A stretch of DNA of 64,000 bases, from positions 1 through 64,000 of the forward strand of contig NZ_BAKJ01000022.1 in assembly GCF_000614125.1 (NCBI RefSeq), written 5' to 3'. The DNA comes from Bacteroides rodentium JCM 16496. GTDB taxonomy: Bacteria > Bacteroidota > Bacteroidia > Bacteroidales > Bacteroidaceae. Positions 1 through 8,966 of this stretch are shown piece by piece. The notes beneath the pieces were generated by a model. That model saw only the letters and a list, made by a program, of their open reading frames with translations, was not told the origin of the DNA and ran no database searches. Position 1 is the first letter of the stretch, and each line of letters opens with the position of its first letter. Made by a program: the position numbers and the translations under genes.

Positions 1-192
1 CGCCCTGTGCCGAAAACACGACAAGCGCCTGCCCCGTGGAATCTTTCCTTCTGGAGCAGGCGCTTGCCTGGAGTGCTGCTGCAGTGTGCGCAGACATGTT
101 CTTCCGGTTAAATATGTTTACAATAATGGGGGGGGTAAAATCACCCTTTTCCGCTTCTCTGTGTCATTGTCAATGTGCCGGATGGTCTTCAT
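1..192 (-). CDS. Possible 5' end of a leftward gene running off the window
   Basis: An open frame starts at ATG (complement of 190-192) and stays open to the window edge, 64 codons without a stop. A good Bacteroides-type promoter (243-272, minus) lies about 50 nt upstream, which is the main reason to list it. The peptide begins MKTIRHIDND and is rich in basic residues. I recognise no domain. A run of nine C/G around 128-136 could hide a length error, and an 11-bp inverted repeat (22-32 with 56-66) lies inside the frame, which is odd for coding DNA. It may instead be an untranslated leader. Confidence 0.25.
22..66. repeat. 11-bp perfect inverted repeat
   Basis: CAAGCGCCTGC (22-32) is the exact reverse complement of GCAGGCGCTTG (56-66), with a 23-nt loop. 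No T-run follows on either strand, so it does not look like an intrinsic terminator. Confidence 0.6.
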
Positions 193-242
193 AAGCCGTC
201 TTTTAGAGTTGATGATAGTTGCCTTAAAGTTGCATTATGTGA

Positions 243-272
243 CAAAGGTACATAATAATTCGGAAGAACAAA
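243..272 (-). promoter_or_regulatory. Leftward Bacteroidota promoter
   Basis: Read on the minus strand, TTTG (269-272) is followed after 18 nt by TACCTTTG (243-250). This matches the -33 TTTG and -7 TAnnTTTG boxes of the Bacteroides primary sigma factor. It would drive transcription off the left edge of the window. Confidence 0.6.
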
Positions 273-634
273 GGGATGAGGGTGTGTTTTTTCAGTTAAA
301 GGAGTTAGTCTCTAAGTATATGTTGAAATTTATTTGTGTATCTCCGGCGATGTCTTTACCCCACTCAGAACACCTTCTGAAGGGGCTGCTTCTCCGACAC
401 CGGGGAACGAGGGGTTCGGCACCGGGGAACCCCACCTCCGGCACCGGGGAACCCCGCCTTCCCCGGTGTCGGAGAAACCGGAAATCAGCACAAGTCATCG
501 GCTTGTCAACAAAAATCAGAAAGCATCTGCCCGAAGAGTGGCTCGTCGGCTTATTTTGTATGGTAAGAATCTGCGCCGCCACATACAAGGACAGACGAAA
601 GCAGTCGGTCCTGTACGAGCCGCACGGCATACGG
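251..634. other. Intergenic region, no gene seen
   Basis: Apart from the leftward promoter boxes and the structured 22-bp repeat at 390-476, I see no convincing gene. Open frames here are made of the repeat itself (GTGEP-like tandem peptides) or run antisense into the neighbouring sulfatase-like gene. Confidence 0.6.
390..476. repeat. Three 22-bp tandem units closed by a 17-bp inverted repeat
   Basis: Three units with the core CGRCACCGGGGAAC start at 395, 417 and 439, exactly 22 bp apart. The outer ends, TTCTCCGACACCGGGGA (390-406) and TCCCCGGTGTCGGAGAA (460-476), are perfect reverse complements. Because the units are related, several alternative GC-rich hairpins are possible. It lies about 160 bp past the 3' end of the leftward sulfatase-like gene. 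It has no T-run and no CRISPR-like spacing. Confidence 0.85.
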
Positions 635-2424
635 TCACCATGTAGCTTGATAGTCGAAATGTATCATCCGGTCGGAAATGTCATACGCTTTTCTGGCAAA
701 CTCGGCTTCTGCCGGGGTGGGCTCTTCTCCTACCACCTCCATTTGGGGACTGACGGCGAATGCTTTCTTGCGCGGGTCGAGGATGCTTTGTCCCAGTCCG
801 CTCCAGTAGTAATCGTCCAGTTGGAGCAAGTTCAGCAGGGTGGGGTACATATCTATTTGCCCCATCACTTTGTCGTAGCGCATGCTTACCGGAGAGTTGA
901 TGATGATGAACGGGGTGAATGTCTTGTCGGACACGACCCCCTTGCCGCCGGGCGCGTTGCACAATTCTTCGCGGTAAGCGGCCAGCCCTTCGTGGTCGCC
1001 GGTGATGACGATAAGGGTCTCGTCGTACTGTGGAAGCGTTTTCAGGTACTCCACGAATTTTCCTATCGCCTTGTCTGTGTAGCGTGCGGTGGTCATATAG
1101 TCATTCATCTTCTGCGGGATGGCGGGAGAGAAATGGATTTCTTTCAGTTCCTCGGGCAGCTTGAAGGGGGCATGGCCGGAGTAGGTCACCAGTTGCATGT
1201 AGCATTCTCCCCCTTCCTCCATATTTCCCCGTTCTCTATCTTGCGGCTGCATTGTTCCAGGAAAGAACCGTCTCCGGTGCGCTTGTGCGTGCCGAAGGCC
1301 TCTGTCAGTTCAAAGTCATGGTAGGCTATGATGGTGTCGGTCCCGAAACTGTAGGCTATGACGCCCTGGTTCCAGGTAGACACCTTGTCGATGGTCAGGA
1401 GGTAGTTGCGCGAGTTCTTCTGCCGGTGCATGGCTTTTTGCAGGGTTCCGTAGGTGTGGTGCGGATACAGGCTGCTGTATGTGCCGCTGTTGATGGGCAG
1501 CATGCCGGCGCAAAGCATCAGCTGTGCGTCGATGGAGCGTCCCCCTTTCACCTGGGTCAGCATGTGGGGAGCGTATAGGGTGGTGGAGTCTTGCAGCAGC
1601 TTGTTGAGGTATGGAGTAATTTCCTGCCCTTCCACTTCCCTTTCCAGCACCCAGCTTTCAAGAGATTCTGCCAGGATGACGATGCAGTTGTTGCGGATTC
1701 CGATACGTCCGGCCAGGGGGCGATGTTCGGGCTTCCGGCTCAGCCACTCCTCTATCTCTTGCTTTATCTGCGGGGTGGGTTCCTGTTTCCGGTCAATGAG
1801 GTCGTAATACAGGTTTCCGAAGACGGTGTACATGGAAGTGGTGCTTGCGCAGAGGTAGGCTTTCTGGCGGACGGCGTTGTACGCTTCCTTGAATCCTCCT
1901 TTAGCCAGGGTGGTGGCGGCAAACAGCAGGATGCCGATTCCCAAAGTTCCTCCGTAATACTTGTATGATATTCTTCCGGCAGTATCTTTTTTGTAATGCC
2001 GGTAAAGGAAGATACCGGCAATGGTAGACAGAGGGAAGAAGATGTCGTACCAGCGGAAGGAGTCGAGGACGCTTCCGGTGAAGTCGGCAAGGTTTCCCGA
2101 AAGCCCATAGCTGGCAAGCGGTATGGCGGTATAGTAAGTGCGGAAATACATCAGGTTGACAATGAGCAGCACGTCCAGCAGCAACATGGCGGCTATCTCT
2201 GTCTTCCAAAGCCGGAAGAACTTGTAGGGGGCAAGCAGGATGAGCGTGGCTATTATCTTGGTCGCATAGAATTCGATGGTAGAGAATGAAGCGAATGTGG
2301 TGGGTATGCTCCAGATGAAATCGAACAGCAGGAATTTGAAAAAAATGATAATTCCGAACAAAATCGCTACTTTGTCTGTTACTCTCCGATGATTGTCGGA
2401 GCAATGAAAAAGATTTCTTCTCAT
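635..2424 (-). CDS. LTA synthase/sulfatase-family membrane protein (frameshifted)
   Basis: Alkaline-phosphatase-superfamily enzyme of the LtaS/phosphoglycerol transferase type. The N-terminal ~190 residues hold several hydrophobic segments. The extracytoplasmic catalytic domain follows, with the metal-binding stretch NCIVILAESLESW (~245-257), GGRSID (~293-298, where Ser replaces the usual Thr nucleophile) and GDHEGL (~472). Length about 597 residues, near the family norm. The frame breaks near 1203: the first part runs to IWRKG and the second resumes at ECYMQLVTYSGH. Restoring one G in a G-run on the coding strand joins them. Start chosen at 2424 (MRRN), because an upstream ATG at 2487 would lie before the -7 box at 2453-2460. 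Substrate unknown. The divergent glycerophosphotransferase-like neighbour suggests glycan or lipid phospho-decoration. Confidence 0.85.
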
Positions 2425-2452
2425 AAAACAGTTTTTTTTAAGTATAGGGCTG

Positions 2453-2460
2453 CAAAGGTA
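2453..2460 (-). promoter_or_regulatory. -7 box for the sulfatase-like gene
   Basis: TACCTTTG on the minus strand, about 28 nt before the chosen ATG at 2424. It excludes the upstream in-frame ATG at 2487 as the translation start. Confidence 0.55.
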
Positions 2461-2566
2461 GTAAATCGGGAGGACAAAATGCTTCATAAACAGTTACTTT
2501 TGAATAAAAGTACATAAAACTCGCATTTTTTTTCCCGTTGATGCAGTATATAAGGAATTCTTGTAT

Positions 2567-2666
2567 TTACTTTGCAGATGTTTGAAGCAAAGAAAGCAGA
2601 ACCTCTATAAGATTAAGACTTGACTTTATTGTCCTATTGGTAATTTGGGTGACATTTTGTTGTCAC
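2567..2666 (+). promoter_or_regulatory. Probable promoter and leader of the glycan cluster
   Basis: TTACTTTG (2567-2574) differs from TAnnTTTG at one base. The roughly 100-nt leader that follows contains a small hairpin, GTGACA (2649-2654) with TGTCAC (2661-2666), just before the first gene. No UpxY-type antiterminator gene is present in the window. Confidence 0.35.
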
Positions 2667-2683
2667 TGTGATATTTTAATTAT

Positions 2684-3747
2684 ATGAAGAAACATTACTT
2701 ATTTTTCGTTTCAGTAGCCTATTCCTATCCTATACTTCGCCCGCTTCAAGAGGAAATTTGGCGTAGAGGAGATGACGTTGCATGGTTTATCGAGCCGGAT
2801 TGCCCCGTTCTGTTGACCCAAGACGAGAGGTGGCTCCGTTCTGTCCGCGAAGTGATGGATTATGAACCTATTGCCGTTTTCGCACCGGGCAATTATATCT
2901 ATGATTTCTTCCCCGGGGTGAAGGTTTCCCTTTTCCATGGTTATCCCATCAACAAGCGTGGCGATGAGAAGGACGACCACTTTTCCGTTCGCGGCTGGTT
3001 CGATGTATATTGCACGCAAGGAGAGTCGAGCACACTGCCCTTCAAGGAACTTGAGAGGAAATACGGTTTCTTCAAGGTGTACGAAACCGGCTGGTGCAAG
3101 GCGGACACTTTCGTGAAGGAGCGTGCAAACACCTCCCGCCATACCCGTCCGGTGGTATTGTATTCTTCGACGTTTACCAAGAGCATCACTTCCGCTCCCC
3201 ATCTGTTAGATGCCATCCGGCGAATGGCGCAAGAGAAGGAGTGGGACTGGATTATTTCGTTTCACCCCAAGTTCTCGGATTCGGAACTCCTTAAGAAATA
3301 CAAGGCATTGGCCGCTTCCTGCCCCAACGTTACCTTCCACGAGGGCGGGCTTGTGGATGCCCGGTTGCTGAACAGCGCGGATGTGTTGTTGTCCGATGCT
3401 TCGTCTGTCATTGTGGAGGCCATGATGCTGGACAAGCCGGTGGTGACCTATTGCAACACCATGCCGGGCAGCCACCTGCTGAATGTGACGGAGGCGGATG
3501 CGGTGGAAGGGGCTATAGAAAAGGCCATTTCCCGTCCTGCCGAGCTGATGGAGCAGATTCGCGCCTACGTGCACAAGCATGAAGCGCATCTCGACGGCGA
3601 GTCTTCTTCGCGGGTATTGGATGCGGTGAACAATTATATCTGGTACTATCAGGCAGGCTGTATAGCAAGCCGTTGAACCTGTTGCGCAAATTCAAGTTGC
3701 GTTGGCGGGTGGGCTATCCGTTGGTATCGTCATTAGGAATATGGTAA
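2684..3747 (+). CDS. CDP-glycerol glycerophosphotransferase-like protein (frameshifted near 3' end)
   Basis: Resembles the TagB/TagF-type glycerophosphotransferase family (a GT-B-like fold). Seen: VSLFHGYPINKRG in the first third, then VVLYSSTF, IISFHPK, LLSDASSVIVEAMMLDKPV and a C-terminal NYIWYYQAG. The uninterrupted frame stops at 3676. Restoring one C at about 3658 (GGCTG to GGCCTG) continues the protein as LYSKPLNLLRKFKLRW and on to a stop at 3745-3747, a basic tail typical of membrane-associated transferases. I therefore annotate the longer gene, about 354 residues. It heads the glycan cluster and sits divergent to the LtaS-like gene. The donor may be CDP-glycerol or CDP-ribitol. No donor-synthesis gene is visible here. 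Confidence 0.8.
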
Positions 3748-3759
3748 CTGCTGTGCTTT

Positions 3760-4758
3760 ATGGATGATACCGGTTCATTGCCTTTGATAAGCATTATAGT
3801 TCCGGTCTATAATGTGAAGGAATATTTGGAGAAGTGCCTGCAATCCGTTTGCGGGCAGACTTACCGGAACTTGGAAATCATATTGATTGACGACGGCTCT
3901 TCCGATGGTTCGGGAGAGCTTTGTGATTTTTTTGCCCAAAGGGACAAGCGGATAAAGGTTATCCACCAGACGAATGCAGGCCAGAGCGCAGCCAGGAATA
4001 GAGGTTTGGCGGTGGCTCAGGGTGAATACCTTGGTTTCGTGGATAGCGACGACTGGATTGAGCCGGATATGTACGAATTCTTGTACCGCTTGCTGAAGGA
4101 GAATGAAGCGGATATATCCATTTGTTCGCATTATAGGGATAAAGGAAAGAAGAGTGTGGCGAAGTATGCTTCGGGAGAGCAGTTTGTGTTTACTCGTGAT
4201 GAGGGTATTCGCGCTCTGGCAGTAGACAAACATGTCAGAAACTATATGGTGGATAAATTGTTCAAACGCAGTCTGTTTGCGGGTATTTTCTTTCCTGTCA
4301 ACCGTGTTTTTGAGGATTTGGCTATTTGCTATCGGGTGTTTTACGGAGCAGAGAAGATTGTGATGCAAGATACTCCTAAATACCATTATATGATACGGGA
4401 GGGGAGTACGATGCAGAGTAAGTATAATCCCCAGAAAGAATATAACCTTTTTCAGAGCGTCTACGAACAAGTAAAGTTTATATTGGAAAAAGGTATATGG
4501 GATAAAGCTGGAATTTATGTCATGCGTCGTGGGATACGTTTACTGGACCATACAATGATGATAAAAAACTCGATTTCCACCGATGAAATCATTTGTGATG
4601 TGATTGTCAAAATGCATGAATTTGACTGTGTTGGCTATAGACAATTGGGCTTTTCCCTTTTTTTAAAACGTTATCTTATTTATAATCATAAAGATTTCTA
4701 TCGAAAAGTTTATCGATTGATAAGGTCAATCTTTAAATCGAAGCGTCATAAGTATTAA
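3760..4758 (+). CDS. Family 2 glycosyltransferase
   Basis: GT2 (GT-A fold) enzyme of 332 residues. The N-terminus ISIIVPVYNVKEYLEKCLQS is followed by the nucleotide-sugar motif DDGSSDGSGEL (~45-55) and the metal-binding DSDDWIEPD (~95-103). The C-terminal third is AT-rich and variable and probably sets the acceptor. It starts 12 nt after the corrected end of the glycerophosphotransferase-like gene and runs straight into the next GT2 gene. Cytoplasmic or membrane-peripheral. Donor and acceptor cannot be read from sequence. Confidence 0.9.
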   Translation: MDDTGSLPLISIIVPVYNVKEYLEKCLQSVCGQTYRNLEIILIDDGSSDGSGELCDFFAQRDKRIKVIHQTNAGQSAARNRGLAVAQGEYLGFVDSDDWIEPDMYEFLYRLLKENEADISICSHYRDKGKKSVAKYASGEQFVFTRDEGIRALAVDKHVRNYMVDKLFKRSLFAGIFFPVNRVFEDLAICYRVFYGAEKIVMQDTPKYHYMIREGSTMQSKYNPQKEYNLFQSVYEQVKFILEKGIWDKAGIYVMRRGIRLLDHTMMIKNSISTDEIICDVIVKMHEFDCVGYRQLGFSLFLKRYLIYNHKDFYRKVYRLIRSIFKSKRHKY

Positions 4759-4770
4759 AGTTGATTGAGT

Positions 4771-5751
4771 ATGGCTGAAATAAAGATATCTATTATAGTT
4801 CCGGCATATAATGCGGAGAAATATCTGGAACGTTGCCTCGATTCATTAGTAAATCAGGATTTGCCGACCGGGGAATATGAGGTGATCGTAATTAATGATG
4901 GTTCGACGGATAGAACTGAAGCTATTTTGCATGAGTATTCCGGTCGTTATTCTAATGTTCATTACGTGACTATAGAAAATAGAGGTGTCAGTGAAGCGCG
5001 GAATTATGGTTGTCGGGAGGCCAGAGGAAAATATTTCTTATTTGTTGATGCGGATGATTGGATTCAAAGTAATGTCTTACAATATGTTTATGACTCTCTT
5101 GAAAAAGAAGAGTTGGATATCCTGGTAATGGATTTTCAGTATTGGGATGAAAAAGGAAAACTTCCCAAAGAGTTTAACCGAGTGTCTGATGAAAAGGTTT
5201 TGTCTGCTCAAGTTTGGTCTGGAACGGATTTTATGCAACAGTTTTTGCCACAAGTGGTCTGGTGCAATGCTTATAGAGCCTCTTTTTGGCAAGAACATAA
5301 ATTGAAGTTCTTGCCCATTCGTCATGAAGATGAAGAAATTATTCCCAGAATCTTCTTTTATGCAAGGCGTGTAAAATATTCATCTATAATTTTCTATCAT
5401 TATTATAAGAATTCAGATTCGTTTATGATGAATTATGATGAACACGCTTCTCTTTATATGCTTCAGGCTATGGAGAGCTTGGAAGCATTCAGACAAAAGA
5501 ATGTGAAAACGGAAAAAATGAATAGTTTTTTTAAAAATTTGATTGCAAGAAGACTATTGACTACTTTTCGTATAGGAATAAGAAAAGGGATACCGGCAAG
5601 ATTCCAGCATGAGATGATTGTGCAGATGAAAGCAAAGGGACTGGCACCGTTACCTAAAGGAAAGGGAATTATGCATATCTTTTTATATAAGTATGCCCCT
5701 TCTTTATTTATTGCATATTATCGTAATAAAGAGAAACGAAAAAGAAAATAA
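4771..5751 (+). CDS. Family 2 glycosyltransferase
   Basis: GT2 enzyme of 326 residues starting MAEIKISIIVPAYNAEKY, with NDGSTDRTEA and DADDWIQ motifs in the first 100 residues. The ATG at 4771 is preferred over an in-frame TTG six bases upstream. The gap from the preceding GT2 gene is 12 nt, consistent with one operon. A basic C-terminus (YYRNKEKRKRK) suggests contact with the inner membrane. The gene is markedly AT-rich compared with the PUL genes later in the window. Confidence 0.9.
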   Translation: MAEIKISIIVPAYNAEKYLERCLDSLVNQDLPTGEYEVIVINDGSTDRTEAILHEYSGRYSNVHYVTIENRGVSEARNYGCREARGKYFLFVDADDWIQSNVLQYVYDSLEKEELDILVMDFQYWDEKGKLPKEFNRVSDEKVLSAQVWSGTDFMQQFLPQVVWCNAYRASFWQEHKLKFLPIRHEDEEIIPRIFFYARRVKYSSIIFYHYYKNSDSFMMNYDEHASLYMLQAMESLEAFRQKNVKTEKMNSFFKNLIARRLLTTFRIGIRKGIPARFQHEMIVQMKAKGLAPLPKGKGIMHIFLYKYAPSLFIAYYRNKEKRKRK

Positions 5752-5824
5752 CTTTTGGACTGAATGATAGCTTTTTATGATGTAGGGAAAGTGATTTGCA
5801 TTAGAGTCTGAGTTGAAACTAATT

Positions 5825-6976
5825 ATGAAGCGAATTTTATTTTTTCATGAAGTGTTTCCTTGTGGAGGAGCAGAAAGGGTTACAATTGATATAGCTAATT
5901 ATCTATCTGGCTATGGTTATGAAAGCTTTGTGGCTTTATGCCATAAAACGTATGATGTAGCTGGTATAGAAGTCATAGAACTTCCTGATAAGGACATTAA
6001 TTCGTTGGAGAATGCAAATGCTTTTATTGAAATTATAAATTCACTCTTTATTGATGTTTTTGTATTGCCTATACATCTTCTGAAACATCTGGATTACATC
6101 ATGGACGGTGTTCATTGCAAGCTGGTATTTGCGCCGCATAGTATTCCTTTATGGGAGGCTGTGGCAAAAGTGGCAGATAAAGGAAAACGCGCCGAAGGTT
6201 CGTGGTTGAAAATGTTGAAGTGGCGTTTTATAACTTGTCCAAGGGAAAAATGGTTCCCAAAATATGATAAGCCGTTTATTGAACAACATAAAAAATTGTA
6301 TGGGCGGGCTGATGCATATGTTGTATTGTGTGAAGACTATAAGCATAGACTGATAAAGAAACTCGGTGTACCTTTTGAGAACAATAAATTTCACGTGATA
6401 CCCAACTCTGAAAGGCAAATTCTTTCGGTCAACCATCATAAGAAGAAACAAATATTATTTGTAGGGCGCTTTACTTATGTTGATAAACGTGTGGATAGGT
6501 TGATTGATGTTTGGAAGCGGATTTATAAACAAGTGCCGGATTGGGAGCTGCTTCTGATTGGTGATGGTGTTGAAAGGCAGAATCTTCAGCAGAAAGCTGC
6601 TGCCTGCAATTTGCAAAGGATCCGTTTCTTGGGCTATCAGGAAGATGTGTCCGGTTTTTATAGGGATGCATCGGTGCTGTGTCTGACATCTACTTTTGAG
6701 GGGTGGGGGCTTTGCTTGACGGAAGCGCAGGCGAATGGAGTAGTGCCCGTGGCTTATGATTGTGGCGCCGGAGTGCGGGAGATAATTTCACCGTCAGGAG
6801 TGAATGGATTTCTTGTATCGCCTTTTAATCAATCTAAATATGCGCGAACACTGTTGAAGCTATTGAAGAACCCCGATATGTTGAAGCAAATGCAGCAGAA
6901 TGTTGTCGTGAAAGCGCAAGAGTACTCTCCGCAGATTGTGGGAAAGAAATGGAAAGAGTTGTTTGAATCTTTGTGA
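5825..6976 (+). CDS. Family 4 glycosyltransferase
   Basis: GT-B fold, GT4 enzyme of 383 residues. Near the N-terminus is GGAERVTIDIANYL. The C-terminal Rossmann domain begins ILFVGRFTYVDKRVDRLIDV and carries the retaining-GT signature FEGWGLCLTEAQANGVVPVA followed by GVREII. The ATG at 5825 is preferred over the in-frame TTG at 5813. It lies 73 nt after the previous GT2 gene and 20 nt before the next. It probably adds a hexose or derivative to a lipid-linked glycan. Specificity unknown. Confidence 0.9.
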   Translation: MKRILFFHEVFPCGGAERVTIDIANYLSGYGYESFVALCHKTYDVAGIEVIELPDKDINSLENANAFIEIINSLFIDVFVLPIHLLKHLDYIMDGVHCKLVFAPHSIPLWEAVAKVADKGKRAEGSWLKMLKWRFITCPREKWFPKYDKPFIEQHKKLYGRADAYVVLCEDYKHRLIKKLGVPFENNKFHVIPNSERQILSVNHHKKKQILFVGRFTYVDKRVDRLIDVWKRIYKQVPDWELLLIGDGVERQNLQQKAAACNLQRIRFLGYQEDVSGFYRDASVLCLTSTFEGWGLCLTEAQANGVVPVAYDCGAGVREIISPSGVNGFLVSPFNQSKYARTLLKLLKNPDMLKQMQQNVVVKAQEYSPQIVGKKWKELFESL

Positions 6977-6996
6977 CAGACTAAAAGCTTTGATGT

Positions 6997-7977
6997 ATGA
7001 ATAATGATGCTTTGCCATTGGTTTCTGTTATCATACCTGTTTTTAATACAGAGAAATATATTGAGGATTGCATTTTTAGTGTGATAAATCAGAACTATAG
7101 TCGATTGGAAATTATAATAGTGAATGATGGGAGTACTGATGGCAGCCGTTCAATAATCCGGAAATATATGGAAGTTGATAGGCGTATTGTTTGTATAGAC
7201 AAGAAAAATGAAGGGCTGCCTCTTGCTAGGAAAACCGGAATATTGAAGGCAACCGGGAAATATATTCAGCATCTTGACAGTGATGACACGTTGATTGATG
7301 GGGCTATTGAAAAGTTAGTATGTAGGGCAGAAGAAACTGATGCTGATATTGTTGCATCTTCTTTCCTTTTTTGTTATCCGGACAAAGAGCCTATTCTTTC
7401 AAAGCCTTATACATTCGGTGAGATTTCAGGAATCAGTTATTTTAGGCAGAAATTGAATTTGCAGGCTTATTGGAGTGTGTGGTCTCATTTTCAAAAGCGT
7501 TCATTGTTTCTTAACAACAAGATTGAAACTATCGCCGATATATCGATAGGTGAGGATGCCATCATGATGACACAATTGATTCTGGCGGCTGATAGAATTG
7601 TTTCTTTGAATATTCCTACTGTTAATTATTTTAGAAATTCGTCCTCGATGTCTTGTCTGCCGAATGAGGAAAAGTATAAGGACTTCAGGGCTTATCAACG
7701 ATGGATTGAGAAATATGTGTCGGCTAAAGGCTTGTCGGAACAATTGGGAAAGGAGATTGCCTATATGCATCTTCAGACTACATATACGAGTCTTTATTGG
7801 AAACAATACGGGGATGTTGCAGATGACATGAGACGGTTGGTTGCTGATGTGAAGCGATACCCGGATTTGGTTGAAAATCTGTCCAGGCGGGAACGTAAGC
7901 TGTTGAAGGCTTACAAGCTTTCAACCTTTTGGGGGAATTTGAGGGTGAAATATTATATCTTAAAAAATAAACTATAG
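6997..7977 (+). CDS. Family 2 glycosyltransferase
   Basis: GT2 enzyme of 326 residues: LVSVIIPVFNTEKYIEDC, then NDGSTDGSRSII and HLDSDDTLIDGA for donor and metal binding. A W-rich middle (YWSVWSHF) and basic C-terminus follow. The stop codon is only one base before the next ATG, so it is translationally linked to the GT11 gene. Confidence 0.9.
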   Translation: MNNDALPLVSVIIPVFNTEKYIEDCIFSVINQNYSRLEIIIVNDGSTDGSRSIIRKYMEVDRRIVCIDKKNEGLPLARKTGILKATGKYIQHLDSDDTLIDGAIEKLVCRAEETDADIVASSFLFCYPDKEPILSKPYTFGEISGISYFRQKLNLQAYWSVWSHFQKRSLFLNNKIETIADISIGEDAIMMTQLILAADRIVSLNIPTVNYFRNSSSMSCLPNEEKYKDFRAYQRWIEKYVSAKGLSEQLGKEIAYMHLQTTYTSLYWKQYGDVADDMRRLVADVKRYPDLVENLSRRERKLLKAYKLSTFWGNLRVKYYILKNKL

Positions 7978-7978
7978 A

Positions 7979-8890
7979 ATGAATATATTGCACAAGATAA
8001 AATGTAAAATATATCGTTTTCTTCTGAAAAATGGAATATTGGCTTCTAAGGTGGTACTTTTGATGGATGGTGGGGTCTGTTCACAGATGCATCAGTATTT
8101 GTTAGGGCATGTTTTTAGCCGAAAAGGTTATAAGGTGGAGTATGACTTGACCTTCTTTAAGGAGTGGGGGAGCGATATGGATTATCATTTTGTCAGAAAC
8201 TTTGATTTATTGAAAGCCTTTCCCTACTTATCTGTCGAGGAGGCCTCTAAGGTAGCTGTTGACGTGTATAAGAGGAAATATTACAATTTAGGTAACAATA
8301 CGTTAAGTCGGGAAAATGACTTTTCATTTCTACAAAAGAAGCCTCCTGTCTATTTGGGGGGATATTATCATGTCCCGGCTGACATTTGGCTTCCTGAATT
8401 CCGGTCGCTTTTTAGGGTGATGCCCGAAGTGCTGGATGAACAGAATAGATTGCTGTATTCCAAGATTGGTTCATGTGCTTGTTCCGTGGCAGTTCATGTA
8501 AGGCGTGGGGACTTGAAAGTGGAAATTCCGGCTTACGGAAAACCTGCTTCATTGGAGTATTTCAAGTCGGCGGTGACTTATATGCAGGGCAAGGATAAGT
8601 CTTCTTTCTTCTATTTCTTTTCGGATGAGCCGGACTGGGTGAGAGATGAACTTATTCCACAACTTCGTTTGACGGAGGGTAGTTGTAAAGTAATTGATGT
8701 GAACGGTTCGGATAAAGGATATATGGATTTGTTTTTGATAGCTCGTTGTAGGCATCAGATTACCAGTAAAGGGACTTTGGGCAAATACGGTGCTCTCTTG
8801 GGTGATAATCCGGAAAAAACGGTAGTGCTTTGTGATGATAAGGTGGAATATCCGTGGAAGGAACTGTTTCTGAATCCGGTGTTTTTATAA
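7979..8890 (+). CDS. Family 11 glycosyltransferase, alpha-1,2-fucosyltransferase-like
   Basis: The 303-residue protein carries the GDP-fucose binding motif HVRRGD (H173 to D178), with SAVAVHVRRG-type context and downstream FFYFFSDEPDWVRDEL and SKGTLGKYGALLGDNP segments typical of GT11. GT11 enzymes usually move fucose from GDP-fucose to the 2-OH of galactose. One base separates it from the GT2 gene upstream. A fucose-capped surface glycan is plausible. No GDP-fucose synthesis gene is in the window, and Bacteroides commonly supplies it from elsewhere (Fkp or Gmd/Fcl). Confidence 0.85.
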   Translation: MNILHKIKCKIYRFLLKNGILASKVVLLMDGGVCSQMHQYLLGHVFSRKGYKVEYDLTFFKEWGSDMDYHFVRNFDLLKAFPYLSVEEASKVAVDVYKRKYYNLGNNTLSRENDFSFLQKKPPVYLGGYYHVPADIWLPEFRSLFRVMPEVLDEQNRLLYSKIGSCACSVAVHVRRGDLKVEIPAYGKPASLEYFKSAVTYMQGKDKSSFFYFFSDEPDWVRDELIPQLRLTEGSCKVIDVNGSDKGYMDLFLIARCRHQITSKGTLGKYGALLGDNPEKTVVLCDDKVEYPWKELFLNPVFL

Positions 8891-8932
8891 AACCACTTCG
8901 TTGTCGTTCCCAATAGAATGAATAAGATGGCG

Positions 8933-8940
8933 TATATTTG
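8933..8940 (+). promoter_or_regulatory. Internal -7 box in the glycan cluster
   Basis: TATATTTG matches TAnnTTTG, 26 nt before the ATG of the next glycosyltransferase. No clear TTTG stands at the ideal upstream distance, so it may be weak. Confidence 0.45.
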
Positions 8941-8966
8941 CAAATTATAGAAATTTTAAAATCAGC

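Noticed and set aside
390..476. CRISPR array
   Set aside because: Units are 22 bp with no unique spacers and no cas genes are nearby.
86..1324. Long plus-strand open frame of 412 codons at the left end
   Set aside because: Its second half is exactly antisense to the sulfatase-like gene and its first half runs through the GC-rich hairpin repeat. It has no family features.
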